Below are positions 1-6,852 of a stretch of 26,085 bases of DNA, piece after piece; the first letter of the stretch is position 1; every line of letters begins with the position of its first letter. The position numbers were made by a program, and so were the translations under genes. The stretch spans positions 1 to 26,085 of the forward strand of contig JBPOHD010000028.1 in assembly GCA_052035955.1 (NCBI GenBank), read 5' to 3'. The notes beneath the pieces were generated by a model. That model did no database searches and had not been told where the DNA came from. It worked only from the letters and a program-made list of their open reading frames with translations. The DNA is from JAEUNJ01 sp052035955 (lineage in GTDB: Bacteria; Pseudomonadota; Gammaproteobacteria; Burkholderiales; Rhodocyclaceae).

Positions 1-48
1 CGTCCGGCGGGCTGGAATGTCGTTTCGTTCAACTGGAGGAAGGCCGAC

Positions 49-63
49 TGAACGATTCGTTCA
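49..63. promoter_or_regulatory. 15-bp palindrome, possible operator
   Basis: TGAACGA-T-TCGTTCA is a perfect inverted repeat with 7-bp arms around one central base. The arm core TCGTTCAA occurs again at 24-31, so there is a full site and a partial site about 33 bp apart. This spacing and symmetry resemble an operator for a dimeric repressor such as a TetR-type protein, perhaps serving a gene beyond the left edge. Nothing in the window identifies the regulator. Positions 1-269 otherwise hold no gene I can support. Confidence 0.3.
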
Positions 64-110
64 ATTCCCCTTCCCCGATGGGCAACGCGGCCGGCGTGGG
101 AGGTATCGGC

Positions 111-140
111 AGGGGGCGGTCGAGGTCGACGAGGCCCCCT
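111..140 (-). terminator. Possible hairpin terminator downstream of nrsF
   Basis: AGGGGGC at 111-117 pairs perfectly with GCCCCCT at 134-140 around a 16-nt loop that itself contains TCGA repeats. It lies about 130 bp past the stop of nrsF on the minus strand. No U-tract follows, so intrinsic termination is doubtful; it may only be a stable GC hairpin. Confidence 0.2.
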
Positions 141-269
141 GGGCCCCGTACCGGTGACGCCGGTCCATGGGTGCTCCGGGCAGACCCGAGGCAACCCGGT
201 GCGTCGCCGTCGTTTCCTGCCAGGCCGTCGGAACGGGAGGACCCAGGGGCCAGGCCAATGGCGCCGAGC

Positions 270-911
270 TTACCAGCGCAACAAACGCGGCCCCAGGTAG
301 GCGCCCAGCGGAACGGGCATGAGTATGCCCAGCACGTACCACGTGCCGACGAAGGGATACGCCATCTCGGGGCAATGGAGCGAGTACGCGACGGCCCCCG
401 TGGCGCCGGAGAACAGTCCGGCCGCGGCGCCGGCCAGGCGTAACCGCGTCGGTGCCAGGTCACGCACCGCCCAGAAGGTGGCGACGAACATCGGGATGGA
501 AAGGAAGGCGATCAGGAAGGGACACACGGCCCAGGTCTCGCCCAGCAGGAGCGTCGGCCAGCGTGCCGGATCGGCGCCCATCAAGCCCCCCGCGGCCAGC
601 GCCCAGATGGCGAGAACGGGGGTGGCAGCCACGCCAGGCAGGCGTCCCAGCGCCGCGCCGGGACTGGAAAGGCGGAGGACGAGGGCCAGCGCGGCGGCCA
701 TCAGGGCGCCGGCAAACCCGAGCTTGATCCAGAAATCCAGTTGGGCCAGGGCGTCGCCGAGGTCGGACCGGATGCCGATCACGACCGTCATCTGCAACAG
801 GGCCAAACCGCTGCCCGCCGCCAGGGCAATCCCGAATCGCCGCCCGAAGGGATTGGTGTCGACGGCGCCGGCACCGGTCGCCAGCATCAACGCGAAGTCG
901 TCGGTTTTCAT
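270..911 (-). CDS. nrsF: NrsF/DUF1109-type anti-sigma factor
   Basis: A 213-residue inner-membrane protein with about six hydrophobic segments and a short cytoplasmic N-terminus, typical of the NrsF (DUF1109) anti-sigma family that holds SigF-type ECF sigma factors. Cys130 sits in a loop after a Trp-Ala-Val, and Cys180 lies in the family signature S-L-H-C-P-E near the last helices. From memory, the equivalent cysteines of the Caulobacter homologue (about 131 and 181) are needed for stress sensing. The ATG at 911 overlaps the stop of the sigma gene by 4 bp (ATGA), so the two are translationally coupled. A GGGGCGAG stretch precedes the start. The inferred role is to release the sigma factor when periplasmic oxidants, metals or reactive chlorine modify the cysteines. 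Confidence 0.88.
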   Translation of the reverse strand: MKTDDFALMLATGAGAVDTNPFGRRFGIALAAGSGLALLQMTVVIGIRSDLGDALAQLDFWIKLGFAGALMAAALALVLRLSSPGAALGRLPGVAATPVLAIWALAAGGLMGADPARWPTLLLGETWAVCPFLIAFLSIPMFVATFWAVRDLAPTRLRLAGAAAGLFSGATGAVAYSLHCPEMAYPFVGTWYVLGILMPVPLGAYLGPRLLRW

Positions 912-1483
912 GTCTCGCCCCTGATCCGTGCGGCAAGCTTCTTGAGGCCGCGATGCACCCCCACCTTCACTGCCGATTCGGTCATCCCGGTCCGCTGCGC
1001 CGCCTCCCGGACCGACAGCCCCTGCAACTTCACATACAGGATGGGCAGCCGAAACCGGTCGGGCAGCTGTGCAAGCAAGCCCTCGACGTCGATACGCGCA
1101 TCGGCCGCCTCCCGCTCCTGGACGGAGAGCATCTCCTCCGCGGCGTCCTCGATGGGATCGGTCAGCGCGTCGCGACCCGTCCTGGCCCGGTGAAGGTCCA
1201 CCAGCTTGTGCTTGGCGATCGCGTGTATCCAGGCCGTGAGGGGCTGGCGCGCGTCGTAGGTGTGTCGCTGGTTGTGCACGGCCAACAAGGTCTCCTGGAC
1301 CAGATCCTCCGCCTCCGCTGGAATCCATGTCACCCGTCGGCGGAAGAACGCGCGCAGGTGGTTGGACAATTCCCTCAGAAAGGAAAGGTAAGCCTGTTCG
1401 TCGCCCCCTCGGCCGGCGATCAGCAAACCGCGCAGCCGGGCTTCGCTGGAATTCCAGAGGGCCTGCCGGTTACTTCGGTCCAT
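908..1483 (-). CDS. sigF: ECF sigma factor, SigF type
   Basis: A 191-residue ECF RNA polymerase sigma factor. Region 2 spans roughly residues 25-100, with the AEDLVQETL motif at 58-66 and the WIHAIAKHKLVDLHR segment at 85-99 that melts and reads the -10. Region 4 spans about 134-185 and carries a helix-turn-helix with GLSVREAAQRTGMTESAVKV. It ends in the ATGA overlap with nrsF, the usual sigF-nrsF pairing. The ATG at 1483 follows a GGGGA at suitable spacing. In Azospira suillum a SigF/NrsF pair is known to control the hypochlorite defence genes mrpX and yedY1. Those targets are not in this window; instead the pair is divergent from cld. Confidence 0.9.
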   Translation of the reverse strand: MDRSNRQALWNSSEARLRGLLIAGRGGDEQAYLSFLRELSNHLRAFFRRRVTWIPAEAEDLVQETLLAVHNQRHTYDARQPLTAWIHAIAKHKLVDLHRARTGRDALTDPIEDAAEEMLSVQEREAADARIDVEGLLAQLPDRFRLPILYVKLQGLSVREAAQRTGMTESAVKVGVHRGLKKLAARIRGET

Positions 1484-1551
1484 GGGGCGTCCCCGTTACA
1501 GTTCCCGAGAAAGAAAATCGGGAAAGGGCCCCTGATTATTTTCTTTGCCCT

Positions 1552-1577
1552 GTAACCGCCGTGGTCTTTTTTCCGAA
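1552..1577 (+). promoter_or_regulatory. Predicted SigF-dependent promoter upstream of cld
   Basis: GTAACC at 1552-1557 and CGAA at 1574-1577 are separated by exactly 16 bases, the spacing and both boxes I remember for the Caulobacter SigF consensus (GTAACC-N16-CGAA). It lies in the sigF/cld intergenic region, reads toward cld, and would start transcription near 1583-1586. That leaves a leader of about 170 nt before cld. The functional assignment is inference from the motif and the adjacent sigF gene. Confidence 0.6.
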
Positions 1578-1596
1578 TTCATTGGCAAATGTTACC
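1570..1596 (-). promoter_or_regulatory. Possible SigF autoregulatory promoter upstream of sigF
   Basis: Read on the minus strand, GGTAACA (1596 downward) is followed after 16 bases by GAAA, or after 15 bases by GGAA. This is one or two changes from the SigF consensus. It would fire toward sigF with a leader of about 80 nt. It overlaps the plus-strand element at 1552-1577, giving interleaved divergent promoters. The match is imperfect, so this is a tentative call. Confidence 0.3.
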
Positions 1597-1668
1597 GAAA
1601 GGGAGCCCGACTCTGGCATCCCTTTCCAACACCGGAATTCACCGTGACCCGCATCGCCTCCAGCCAAT

Positions 1669-1703
1669 GGGGAATCCCCGTCGAACGCCCGCTCCCTGGG
1701 AGC
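1669..1703 (+). other. Two small inverted repeats in the cld leader
   Basis: GGGGAATCCCC at 1669-1679 and GCTCCCTGGGAGC at 1691-1703 are short near-perfect palindromes in the leader between the predicted promoter and cld. They could form hairpins in the mRNA or serve as protein-binding sites. No other gene is evident between 1484 and 1753. Stems this short arise by chance in GC-rich DNA, so function is uncertain. Confidence 0.25.
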
Positions 1704-1753
1704 CGGCGGTCGATCCGGCACTTCTCAGCCTTTCCTTTCAAGGAGTTCACATC

Positions 1754-2572
1754 ATGAGCAAGATCGCAGCAGCCCTCTTGTCCGTCTATCTGGCGATTGC
1801 CGGCGGCAATGCGCTGGCCCAGCAGGCCCCGATGCCGGCGCCCGTGGATCGGGCCAAGATCCTCACGGCGGCGGGCGTCTACGGAAACTTCTCCACTTAC
1901 AAGGTGCGTCCGGACTATTACCGCAGCGCCCTCGCCGAACGCAAGGGGGCGGCCGCCGAGGTGCTGGCGGTGGTCGAGAAGCACAAGGACAAGGTGATCG
2001 TGGATGCCTACCTCACCCGCGGATTCGAGGCCGGCAGCGACCTCTTCCTGCGCGTCCATTCCTACGACATGGCGGCCACCCAGGCCTTCCTGGTGGACTT
2101 CCGCGCCACGCGGTTCGGCATGGCCCTGGAGGTGACGGAGAACCTGGTCGGCGTGACCAAGGCGCTGAACTACATCACCAAGGACAAGTCGCCCGATCTC
2201 AATGCCGGCCTCACCAGCGCCAGTTACAGCGGCGATGCGCCCCGCTACGCCTTCATGGTACCGGTCAAGAAGAGCGCCGACTGGTGGAACCTGAGCGACG
2301 CCCAGCGACTGAAGGAAATCGAAACCCACACCCTGCCGACCCTGGCCAACCTGGTCAATGTGAAGCGCAAGCTCTACCACTCCACCGGCCTCGACGACAC
2401 CGACTTCATCACCTACTTCGAAACCGCGGACCTGGTCGCCTTCAACAACCTGATGCTGGCCCTGGCCAAGGTGCCGGAGAACAAGTATCACGTGCGCTGG
2501 GGCAGCCCCACCGTCCTGGGGACGATACAGACGGTCGAGAACGTCGTCAAAGTGCTGTCCGTGGGCAACTGA
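1754..2572 (+). CDS. cld: Periplasmic chlorite dismutase
   Basis: Heme b enzyme that converts chlorite to chloride and O2, the detoxifying second step of (per)chlorate respiration. The 272-residue precursor has a Sec signal peptide of about 22 residues ending in NALA before QQAP. It strongly resembles the long, respiratory (lineage I) Cld of Dechloromonas/Azospira. Conserved segments include DKSPDLNAGL (residues 144-153), Trp177-Trp178, the proximal heme ligand His192 in THTLPTL, and the distal Arg205 in NVKRKLYHSTGLDDTDFITY. The start is set by AAGGAG 8 nt upstream of the ATG. It is the first gene of the operon, 83 bp before the molybdoenzyme alpha gene, and follows a predicted SigF promoter. 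All catalytic residues I can name are present. Confidence 0.97.
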   Translation: MSKIAAALLSVYLAIAGGNALAQQAPMPAPVDRAKILTAAGVYGNFSTYKVRPDYYRSALAERKGAAAEVLAVVEKHKDKVIVDAYLTRGFEAGSDLFLRVHSYDMAATQAFLVDFRATRFGMALEVTENLVGVTKALNYITKDKSPDLNAGLTSASYSGDAPRYAFMVPVKKSADWWNLSDAQRLKEIETHTLPTLANLVNVKRKLYHSTGLDDTDFITYFETADLVAFNNLMLALAKVPENKYHVRWGSPTVLGTIQTVENVVKVLSVGN

Positions 2573-2655
2573 GTCCCACCGTGGCCGGGCCGCCGGGCAG
2601 CGATGTCCGGCGGTTCGAAAGCGCGCCCATGCGGGCCTGAAAAGTTTTCCGGGGA

Positions 2656-5205
2656 ATGACCATGACCATCAACCGCCGCCAGTTCATCAAAGGCAGCCTG
2701 TCCCTCGCCGCAGCGGGGGGCCTGCCCTTCACCCTCGGCCGTCCCGCGCTCGCCGCCCTCGTCGAACGCAAGGACCGTCCCTGGGAGGATGGCTACCGCA
2801 ACCTGTTCCAGGGAGAGCGCGTGGTGCGCAGCATCAACATGCCCAATTGCACCGGCTCCTGCGCCTGGAACGTGTTCATCAAGGACGGCATCGTCCAGCG
2901 CGTCGAACAGCCCCTGGACTATCCCGACGACGAGTACAACCCGCGGGGCTGCATGAAAGGCGCCACCTATCACCGGCGCGTGTATTCGCCGAACCGCATC
3001 AAGTTCCCGATGAAGCGCGTCGGACCGAGGGGCTCCGGTCAATGGAAGCGGATCACCTGGGACGAGGCCCTGGATTTCATCGCCGGCGAACTGAAACGCA
3101 TCGCCGCCAAGTACGGGCAGAACACCGTGTGGATCTATCCGCCGGTGCCCGCCACGGGAATCGCCAAGCAGGGCGCGGGCTTCCGCTTCGCTTCCGTGAA
3201 CGCGTTCGGGATCGGCACTTTCTACAACTGGTACGGCGACCTCCCGCTGGCCCATCCGATCACCTGGAACGTGCAGACCGAGGAGCACGAGTTCAAGGAT
3301 GTCCTCAACACGAAGTACGCCATCATCTGGGGTTCGGACATCCTGCAGACCCGGATGCCCGACGCGCACTTCTTCACCGACGCCCGCGCCAAGGGGGTCA
3401 AGCTGGTTTACATCGCCCCCTATTTCGATCCGACGGCGAGCGCCGTCGATGAGTGGGTACGTGTGCGCCCCGGCACGGATGGCGCCCTGGCCCTGGGCTT
3501 TTGCCATGTGGTCGTCAAGCGCGGCCTGGCCGACGAGGCCTACCTGCGCCGCACGACCAGCGGGCCCTTGCTCGTCCGCAACGACAATGGCAAGTACCTG
3601 AAGGCGGCGGACCTGGCCGCCGACGGCGATGCCAAGACCTTCATGGTCTACGATCCGTCGACCGGGAAACCGGTCCCCGATGCCTACTTCAGCGACAAGC
3701 CCGCCCTCACCGGCACCTGGGAGTTGGCCCTCAAGGACGGCAAGAAGGTCAGCTGCTCCACCGCCCACACCCTGTTGCTCAGGAAGCTCGAGGATTACGA
3801 CCCGAAGACCGTGTCCGAGATCACCGGCGTGCCGGCGAAGGACATCGAGCGGATTGCCGTCGAATACGCCACGGCCAAGCCGGCCAGCATCTGGGCCGGT
3901 ACCGGGATCAACCACTGGTACCACGGCGACCTGATCGGCCGGTCGGTGATCGAGCTCGGGCTGCTGACGGGCAACGTGGGCCGCAACGGCGGCGGCGTCA
4001 GCCCCTGGGCGGGCCAGTACCTGATGCGGCTGAATCCGACCGACTACTTCTTCCCGAAGAAGGAGGGCGGAAAGCCCGACGAGCGCCATCGCGCCGTGCC
4101 GCTGGACACCGCCTACGTGGTGAACGGACCCACGGAGACGATGTTCAACAAGGCCGGCCTGTGGCGGCAGATCCGTGCCATCTGGGCGGCAGGCGGCAAC
4201 CTCCTCGGCGAGGCCTCCGACCAGAGCAACCTGATGCGCAATGTGCTGCCGAAGATCGAACTGATCGTCTCGCCGGAAATCGAGATGAGCACCACGGCCC
4301 AGTTGGCCGACATCATCCTCCCGGTGGTCAGCTGGTTCGAGCTTCCCTACGACGTCTGCACCACCCCGGCCCATCCCTACATCCAGTTGCACGAGGGCGG
4401 CCTGAAGCCGATGTTCGAGGCCAAGACCGACATCGAGATCTACCACGAGGTCTGCAAGCGCCTGGGCACGGGCGACATCTTCAAGTTCAACCAGCCGGAA
4501 CAGGCCATCGAGCTGTTGCTGCAGACCGGAGGACCGCTGGTCAAGGGGATCACCCTGGACCGCCTGAAGAAGGAGCGCTGCATCAGGGTCAACCTGCCGA
4601 GCTCGCCCTATGCTTCATTCACCGAGGAGGTGGAGGGCAAGAAGAAGTTCAAGACGGCCTCGGGTCGCCAGGAACTCTACAAGGACGAAGACAGGTTCAT
4701 CCAGTTCGGCGAGCAGTTGCCGGTCCACAAGGAGCCCCGCCAGGCCACGCCTTACGGGCCCTCGAAGGTCTGGGCCGAGGCGAAGAAGGAGCGCAACCCC
4801 CTGTTCGAGAAGTACCCGCTGGTGTACCACGCCCGGCACACCCGGTGGAGCGTGCATTCGTCCTGGCGGACGACGGAAGACGTGCTCAAGCTCGATGACA
4901 TCGGCCAGCCGCTGCTGGAACTGAATCCGGTGGACGCCGCCCGGCGGGGACTGGTGGCGGGCGACTGGGCCACGGCCTACAACCCGCACGGCTACGTCAA
5001 GGCCAAGGTCAAGCTGCGCGAGTCCGTGCCGCCCGGCGCCGTCCTGATCTATTTCGGCTGGCAACGGGAGCAGATCCGCGAAGGCCATTGGAACGCGCTG
5101 ACCCACAACGCCATCAACCCCATCCACGAGATCTACTTCATTCCCAACGTCTGGGGTCCGGTGTCGGGCCACTTCGACCAGGTCTGCGAAGTGAAGAAGT
5201 CGTAA
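2656..5205 (+). CDS. Type II DMSO-reductase-family catalytic subunit, putative (per)chlorate reductase alpha
   Basis: Mo-bisMGD catalytic subunit of 849 residues, exported by Tat: NRRQFIKG at residues 6-13, then a hydrophobic stretch ending near ALA33. The FS0 cluster motif is Asn61-x3-Cys65-x3-Cys69-x29-Cys99. NarG and PcrA have His where this protein has Asn. The segment TFYNWYGD places the Mo-ligand Asp at residue 195 and resembles PcrA/NarG (FYDWYGD-like) rather than ClrA/SerA as I recall them. An HWY motif after GTGINH is also PcrA-like. It is shorter than PcrA (about 927) and ClrA (about 914). A second in-frame ATG at 2662 has better spacing to GGGGA (2651-2655), so 847 residues is possible. 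Placement after cld and before beta, chaperone and cytochrome genes suggests chlorate or perchlorate as substrate. Nitrate, selenate or another oxyanion cannot be excluded. Confidence 0.85.
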   Translation: MTMTINRRQFIKGSLSLAAAGGLPFTLGRPALAALVERKDRPWEDGYRNLFQGERVVRSINMPNCTGSCAWNVFIKDGIVQRVEQPLDYPDDEYNPRGCMKGATYHRRVYSPNRIKFPMKRVGPRGSGQWKRITWDEALDFIAGELKRIAAKYGQNTVWIYPPVPATGIAKQGAGFRFASVNAFGIGTFYNWYGDLPLAHPITWNVQTEEHEFKDVLNTKYAIIWGSDILQTRMPDAHFFTDARAKGVKLVYIAPYFDPTASAVDEWVRVRPGTDGALALGFCHVVVKRGLADEAYLRRTTSGPLLVRNDNGKYLKAADLAADGDAKTFMVYDPSTGKPVPDAYFSDKPALTGTWELALKDGKKVSCSTAHTLLLRKLEDYDPKTVSEITGVPAKDIERIAVEYATAKPASIWAGTGINHWYHGDLIGRSVIELGLLTGNVGRNGGGVSPWAGQYLMRLNPTDYFFPKKEGGKPDERHRAVPLDTAYVVNGPTETMFNKAGLWRQIRAIWAAGGNLLGEASDQSNLMRNVLPKIELIVSPEIEMSTTAQLADIILPVVSWFELPYDVCTTPAHPYIQLHEGGLKPMFEAKTDIEIYHEVCKRLGTGDIFKFNQPEQAIELLLQTGGPLVKGITLDRLKKERCIRVNLPSSPYASFTEEVEGKKKFKTASGRQELYKDEDRFIQFGEQLPVHKEPRQATPYGPSKVWAEAKKERNPLFEKYPLVYHARHTRWSVHSSWRTTEDVLKLDDIGQPLLELNPVDAARRGLVAGDWATAYNPHGYVKAKVKLRESVPPGAVLIYFGWQREQIREGHWNALTHNAINPIHEIYFIPNVWGPVSGHFDQVCEVKKS

Positions 5206-5220
5206 GCAAGGAGAGCCGCC

Positions 5221-6087
5221 ATGTCGGAAGCGCTTTGGAAGAGATACTACGGCCAGCCCAACACCATCTACGGCAACCGCGTCCAGTACGGCATGCTGCT
5301 GGACATCAACAAATGCATCGGCTGCCACACCTGCTCGATGTCCTGCAAGCAGACCTGGACCAGCGGTCCCGGGCAGGAGAACATGTACTGGAACAGCGTC
5401 GCCACGCAACCCTTCGGCAAGTACCCGCGCAAGAACGGGAGCAAGAACCCGGCGGACTGGGACTATCGCTTTTCCAACCTCTACCAGGACACCCCCAAGG
5501 GCAGGTTCCCCAAGCTCTGGCAGTTCTACCTGGCGAGGCCCTGCAATCACTGCGCCAATCCGGCCTGCCTGCCCGCCTGCCCGACCCGCTCCATCTACAA
5601 GAACGAGGACGGCATCGTCCTCATCGACCAGGACAAGTGCGAGGGCTTCCAGTACTGCGTCAAGGCCTGTCCCTATGACAAGATCTACTACAACCCGGTG
5701 ACCAAGAAATCGCAGAAATGCATCTTCTGCTTCCCGCTGCTCGAGAAGGGGCAGGAGCCCCAATGCGTCAAGACCTGCGTCGGCAAGATCCGGGTGTTCG
5801 GCAACCTGATGGATCCGGAAAGCGCGATCTCGAAACTGATCCGCGACCCGTCCCTGGGGGCACGCCCCTACGATCCCGAGGTCGGGCTGAAGGCGACCCA
5901 CCGGGTCATCAGCACCACCGGGCCGCGCCAGTACCGGCCGGACTTCGGCACCATTCCGTCGGTCTGGTACGTGCCGCCGAAGAACGTCCCGCCCGAGGAG
6001 GTGGAGAAGTACTTCGGCTTCGCGATGCGCGGCCTCCTCGACGAGCCCTACCATGTCGAGGCACCTGTGAAGATGAAGGACATCTAG
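5221..6087 (+). CDS. Four-cluster Fe-S beta subunit of the molybdoenzyme
   Basis: Electron-transfer subunit of 288 residues related to PcrB, ClrB, SerB and NarH. Four Cys groups are visible: Cys32/35/38/42, Cys108/111/116/120, Cys140/146/150 with Phe143 in the fourth-ligand position, and Cys167/170/182/186. The Phe replacement fits the usual pattern of one [3Fe-4S] cluster with three [4Fe-4S] clusters. There is no signal peptide, so export would be by hitch-hiking with the Tat-tagged alpha subunit. AAGGAG lies upstream of the ATG, and the gene begins 15 bp after the alpha stop. It would pass electrons from the downstream cytochrome c to the FS0 cluster of alpha. Confidence 0.93.
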   Translation: MSEALWKRYYGQPNTIYGNRVQYGMLLDINKCIGCHTCSMSCKQTWTSGPGQENMYWNSVATQPFGKYPRKNGSKNPADWDYRFSNLYQDTPKGRFPKLWQFYLARPCNHCANPACLPACPTRSIYKNEDGIVLIDQDKCEGFQYCVKACPYDKIYYNPVTKKSQKCIFCFPLLEKGQEPQCVKTCVGKIRVFGNLMDPESAISKLIRDPSLGARPYDPEVGLKATHRVISTTGPRQYRPDFGTIPSVWYVPPKNVPPEEVEKYFGFAMRGLLDEPYHVEAPVKMKDI

Positions 6088-6093
6088 GAGGCG

Positions 6094-6852
6094 ATGGAGA
6101 CCATGAACGCCATCACCACGATGGAAGTGTCGGCCGCCGATGCGGCGGGACGAGCCGCCCTGTCCCCCACGGCGGCGCGGGCCGGCCTCTACCACTTCTT
6201 TGAACTGGCCCTCGCCCATCCGGGCGAGGAGGGCATCGAGTACTTCCGGCAGCCGCAAACGGAGGCTGCCTTCCTCGACGCTCTGGGCCGCCAGCCAGCC
6301 GGCGATGCCGCCCTGATTGAGCGCTGCCGCGCCGAAGCGCAGGCCTTCTTCACTGCCCTGCGCGAGATGGGCGACGGGGATGTCGAGTCGGAACACATCG
6401 CCATGTTCTCGGCCAACTTTCCGCACCTGCCTTGTCCGCCCTACGGCTCCCTTTTCACGGCCCCGGATGCCGAAAAGCGGCTCGACGAGATGCTGGCGAT
6501 CAAGCGCTTCTACCAGGACAATGGCGTCGACATCGCGGAATCGTTCGACGATCTCCCCGATCACCTCTGCGTCGAACTGGAATTCGCGCAGTTGCTTGCC
6601 TTCCGCGAGAACGAGGCCGGCGCGGGCGACGATGCGCAGGTCCTGGCCGGCATCCGGCTGGCCGAGAAGACCTTCCTCGAACGCTTCCTGTTCCCCCTTG
6701 CCGACAGGCTTGCCGACCTTGCCGTCGCGGCGAGGCCCGCGAGCCCCTACACCCGCATGCTCGAGGCCCTGCGCTGCCATCTGTCATTGCACCGCCGGGA
6801 GTTGGGCGGAACGTCCCACACCACACCCATGGACGGGGAGAACCAGCCATGA
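6094..6852 (+). CDS. TorD/DmsD-family molybdoenzyme maturation chaperone
   Basis: Cytoplasmic system-specific chaperone of about 252 residues, expected to bind the Tat leader of the alpha subunit and hold it until the cofactor and beta subunit are loaded. It is all-helical, with the family hallmark PHLPCPPYGSLF around residues 110-121 and an acidic DDLPDHLCVELEF segment at 152-164. It lies between the beta and cytochrome genes, the position of clrD/serD/ddhD and not of pcrD, which is last. AGGAGG overlaps the beta stop and sits only 2 nt from ATG 6094 but 11 nt from ATG 6103, so the true start may be 6103. The stop overlaps the cytochrome start. Confidence 0.9.
   Translation: METMNAITTMEVSAADAAGRAALSPTAARAGLYHFFELALAHPGEEGIEYFRQPQTEAAFLDALGRQPAGDAALIERCRAEAQAFFTALREMGDGDVESEHIAMFSANFPHLPCPPYGSLFTAPDAEKRLDEMLAIKRFYQDNGVDIAESFDDLPDHLCVELEFAQLLAFRENEAGAGDDAQVLAGIRLAEKTFLERFLFPLADRLADLAVAARPASPYTRMLEALRCHLSLHRRELGGTSHTTPMDGENQP

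Noticed and set aside
1545..1757. Short plus-strand open frame of 70 codons in the sigF-cld spacer
   Set aside because: It has no ribosome site, overlaps the predicted promoter and the cld Shine-Dalgarno, and shows no recognisable features.
2488..6780. Long minus-strand open frames opposite the molybdoenzyme alpha and beta genes
   Set aside because: They mirror conserved plus-strand coding sequence and show the Asp/Gly/Val/His-rich composition of antisense shadows.
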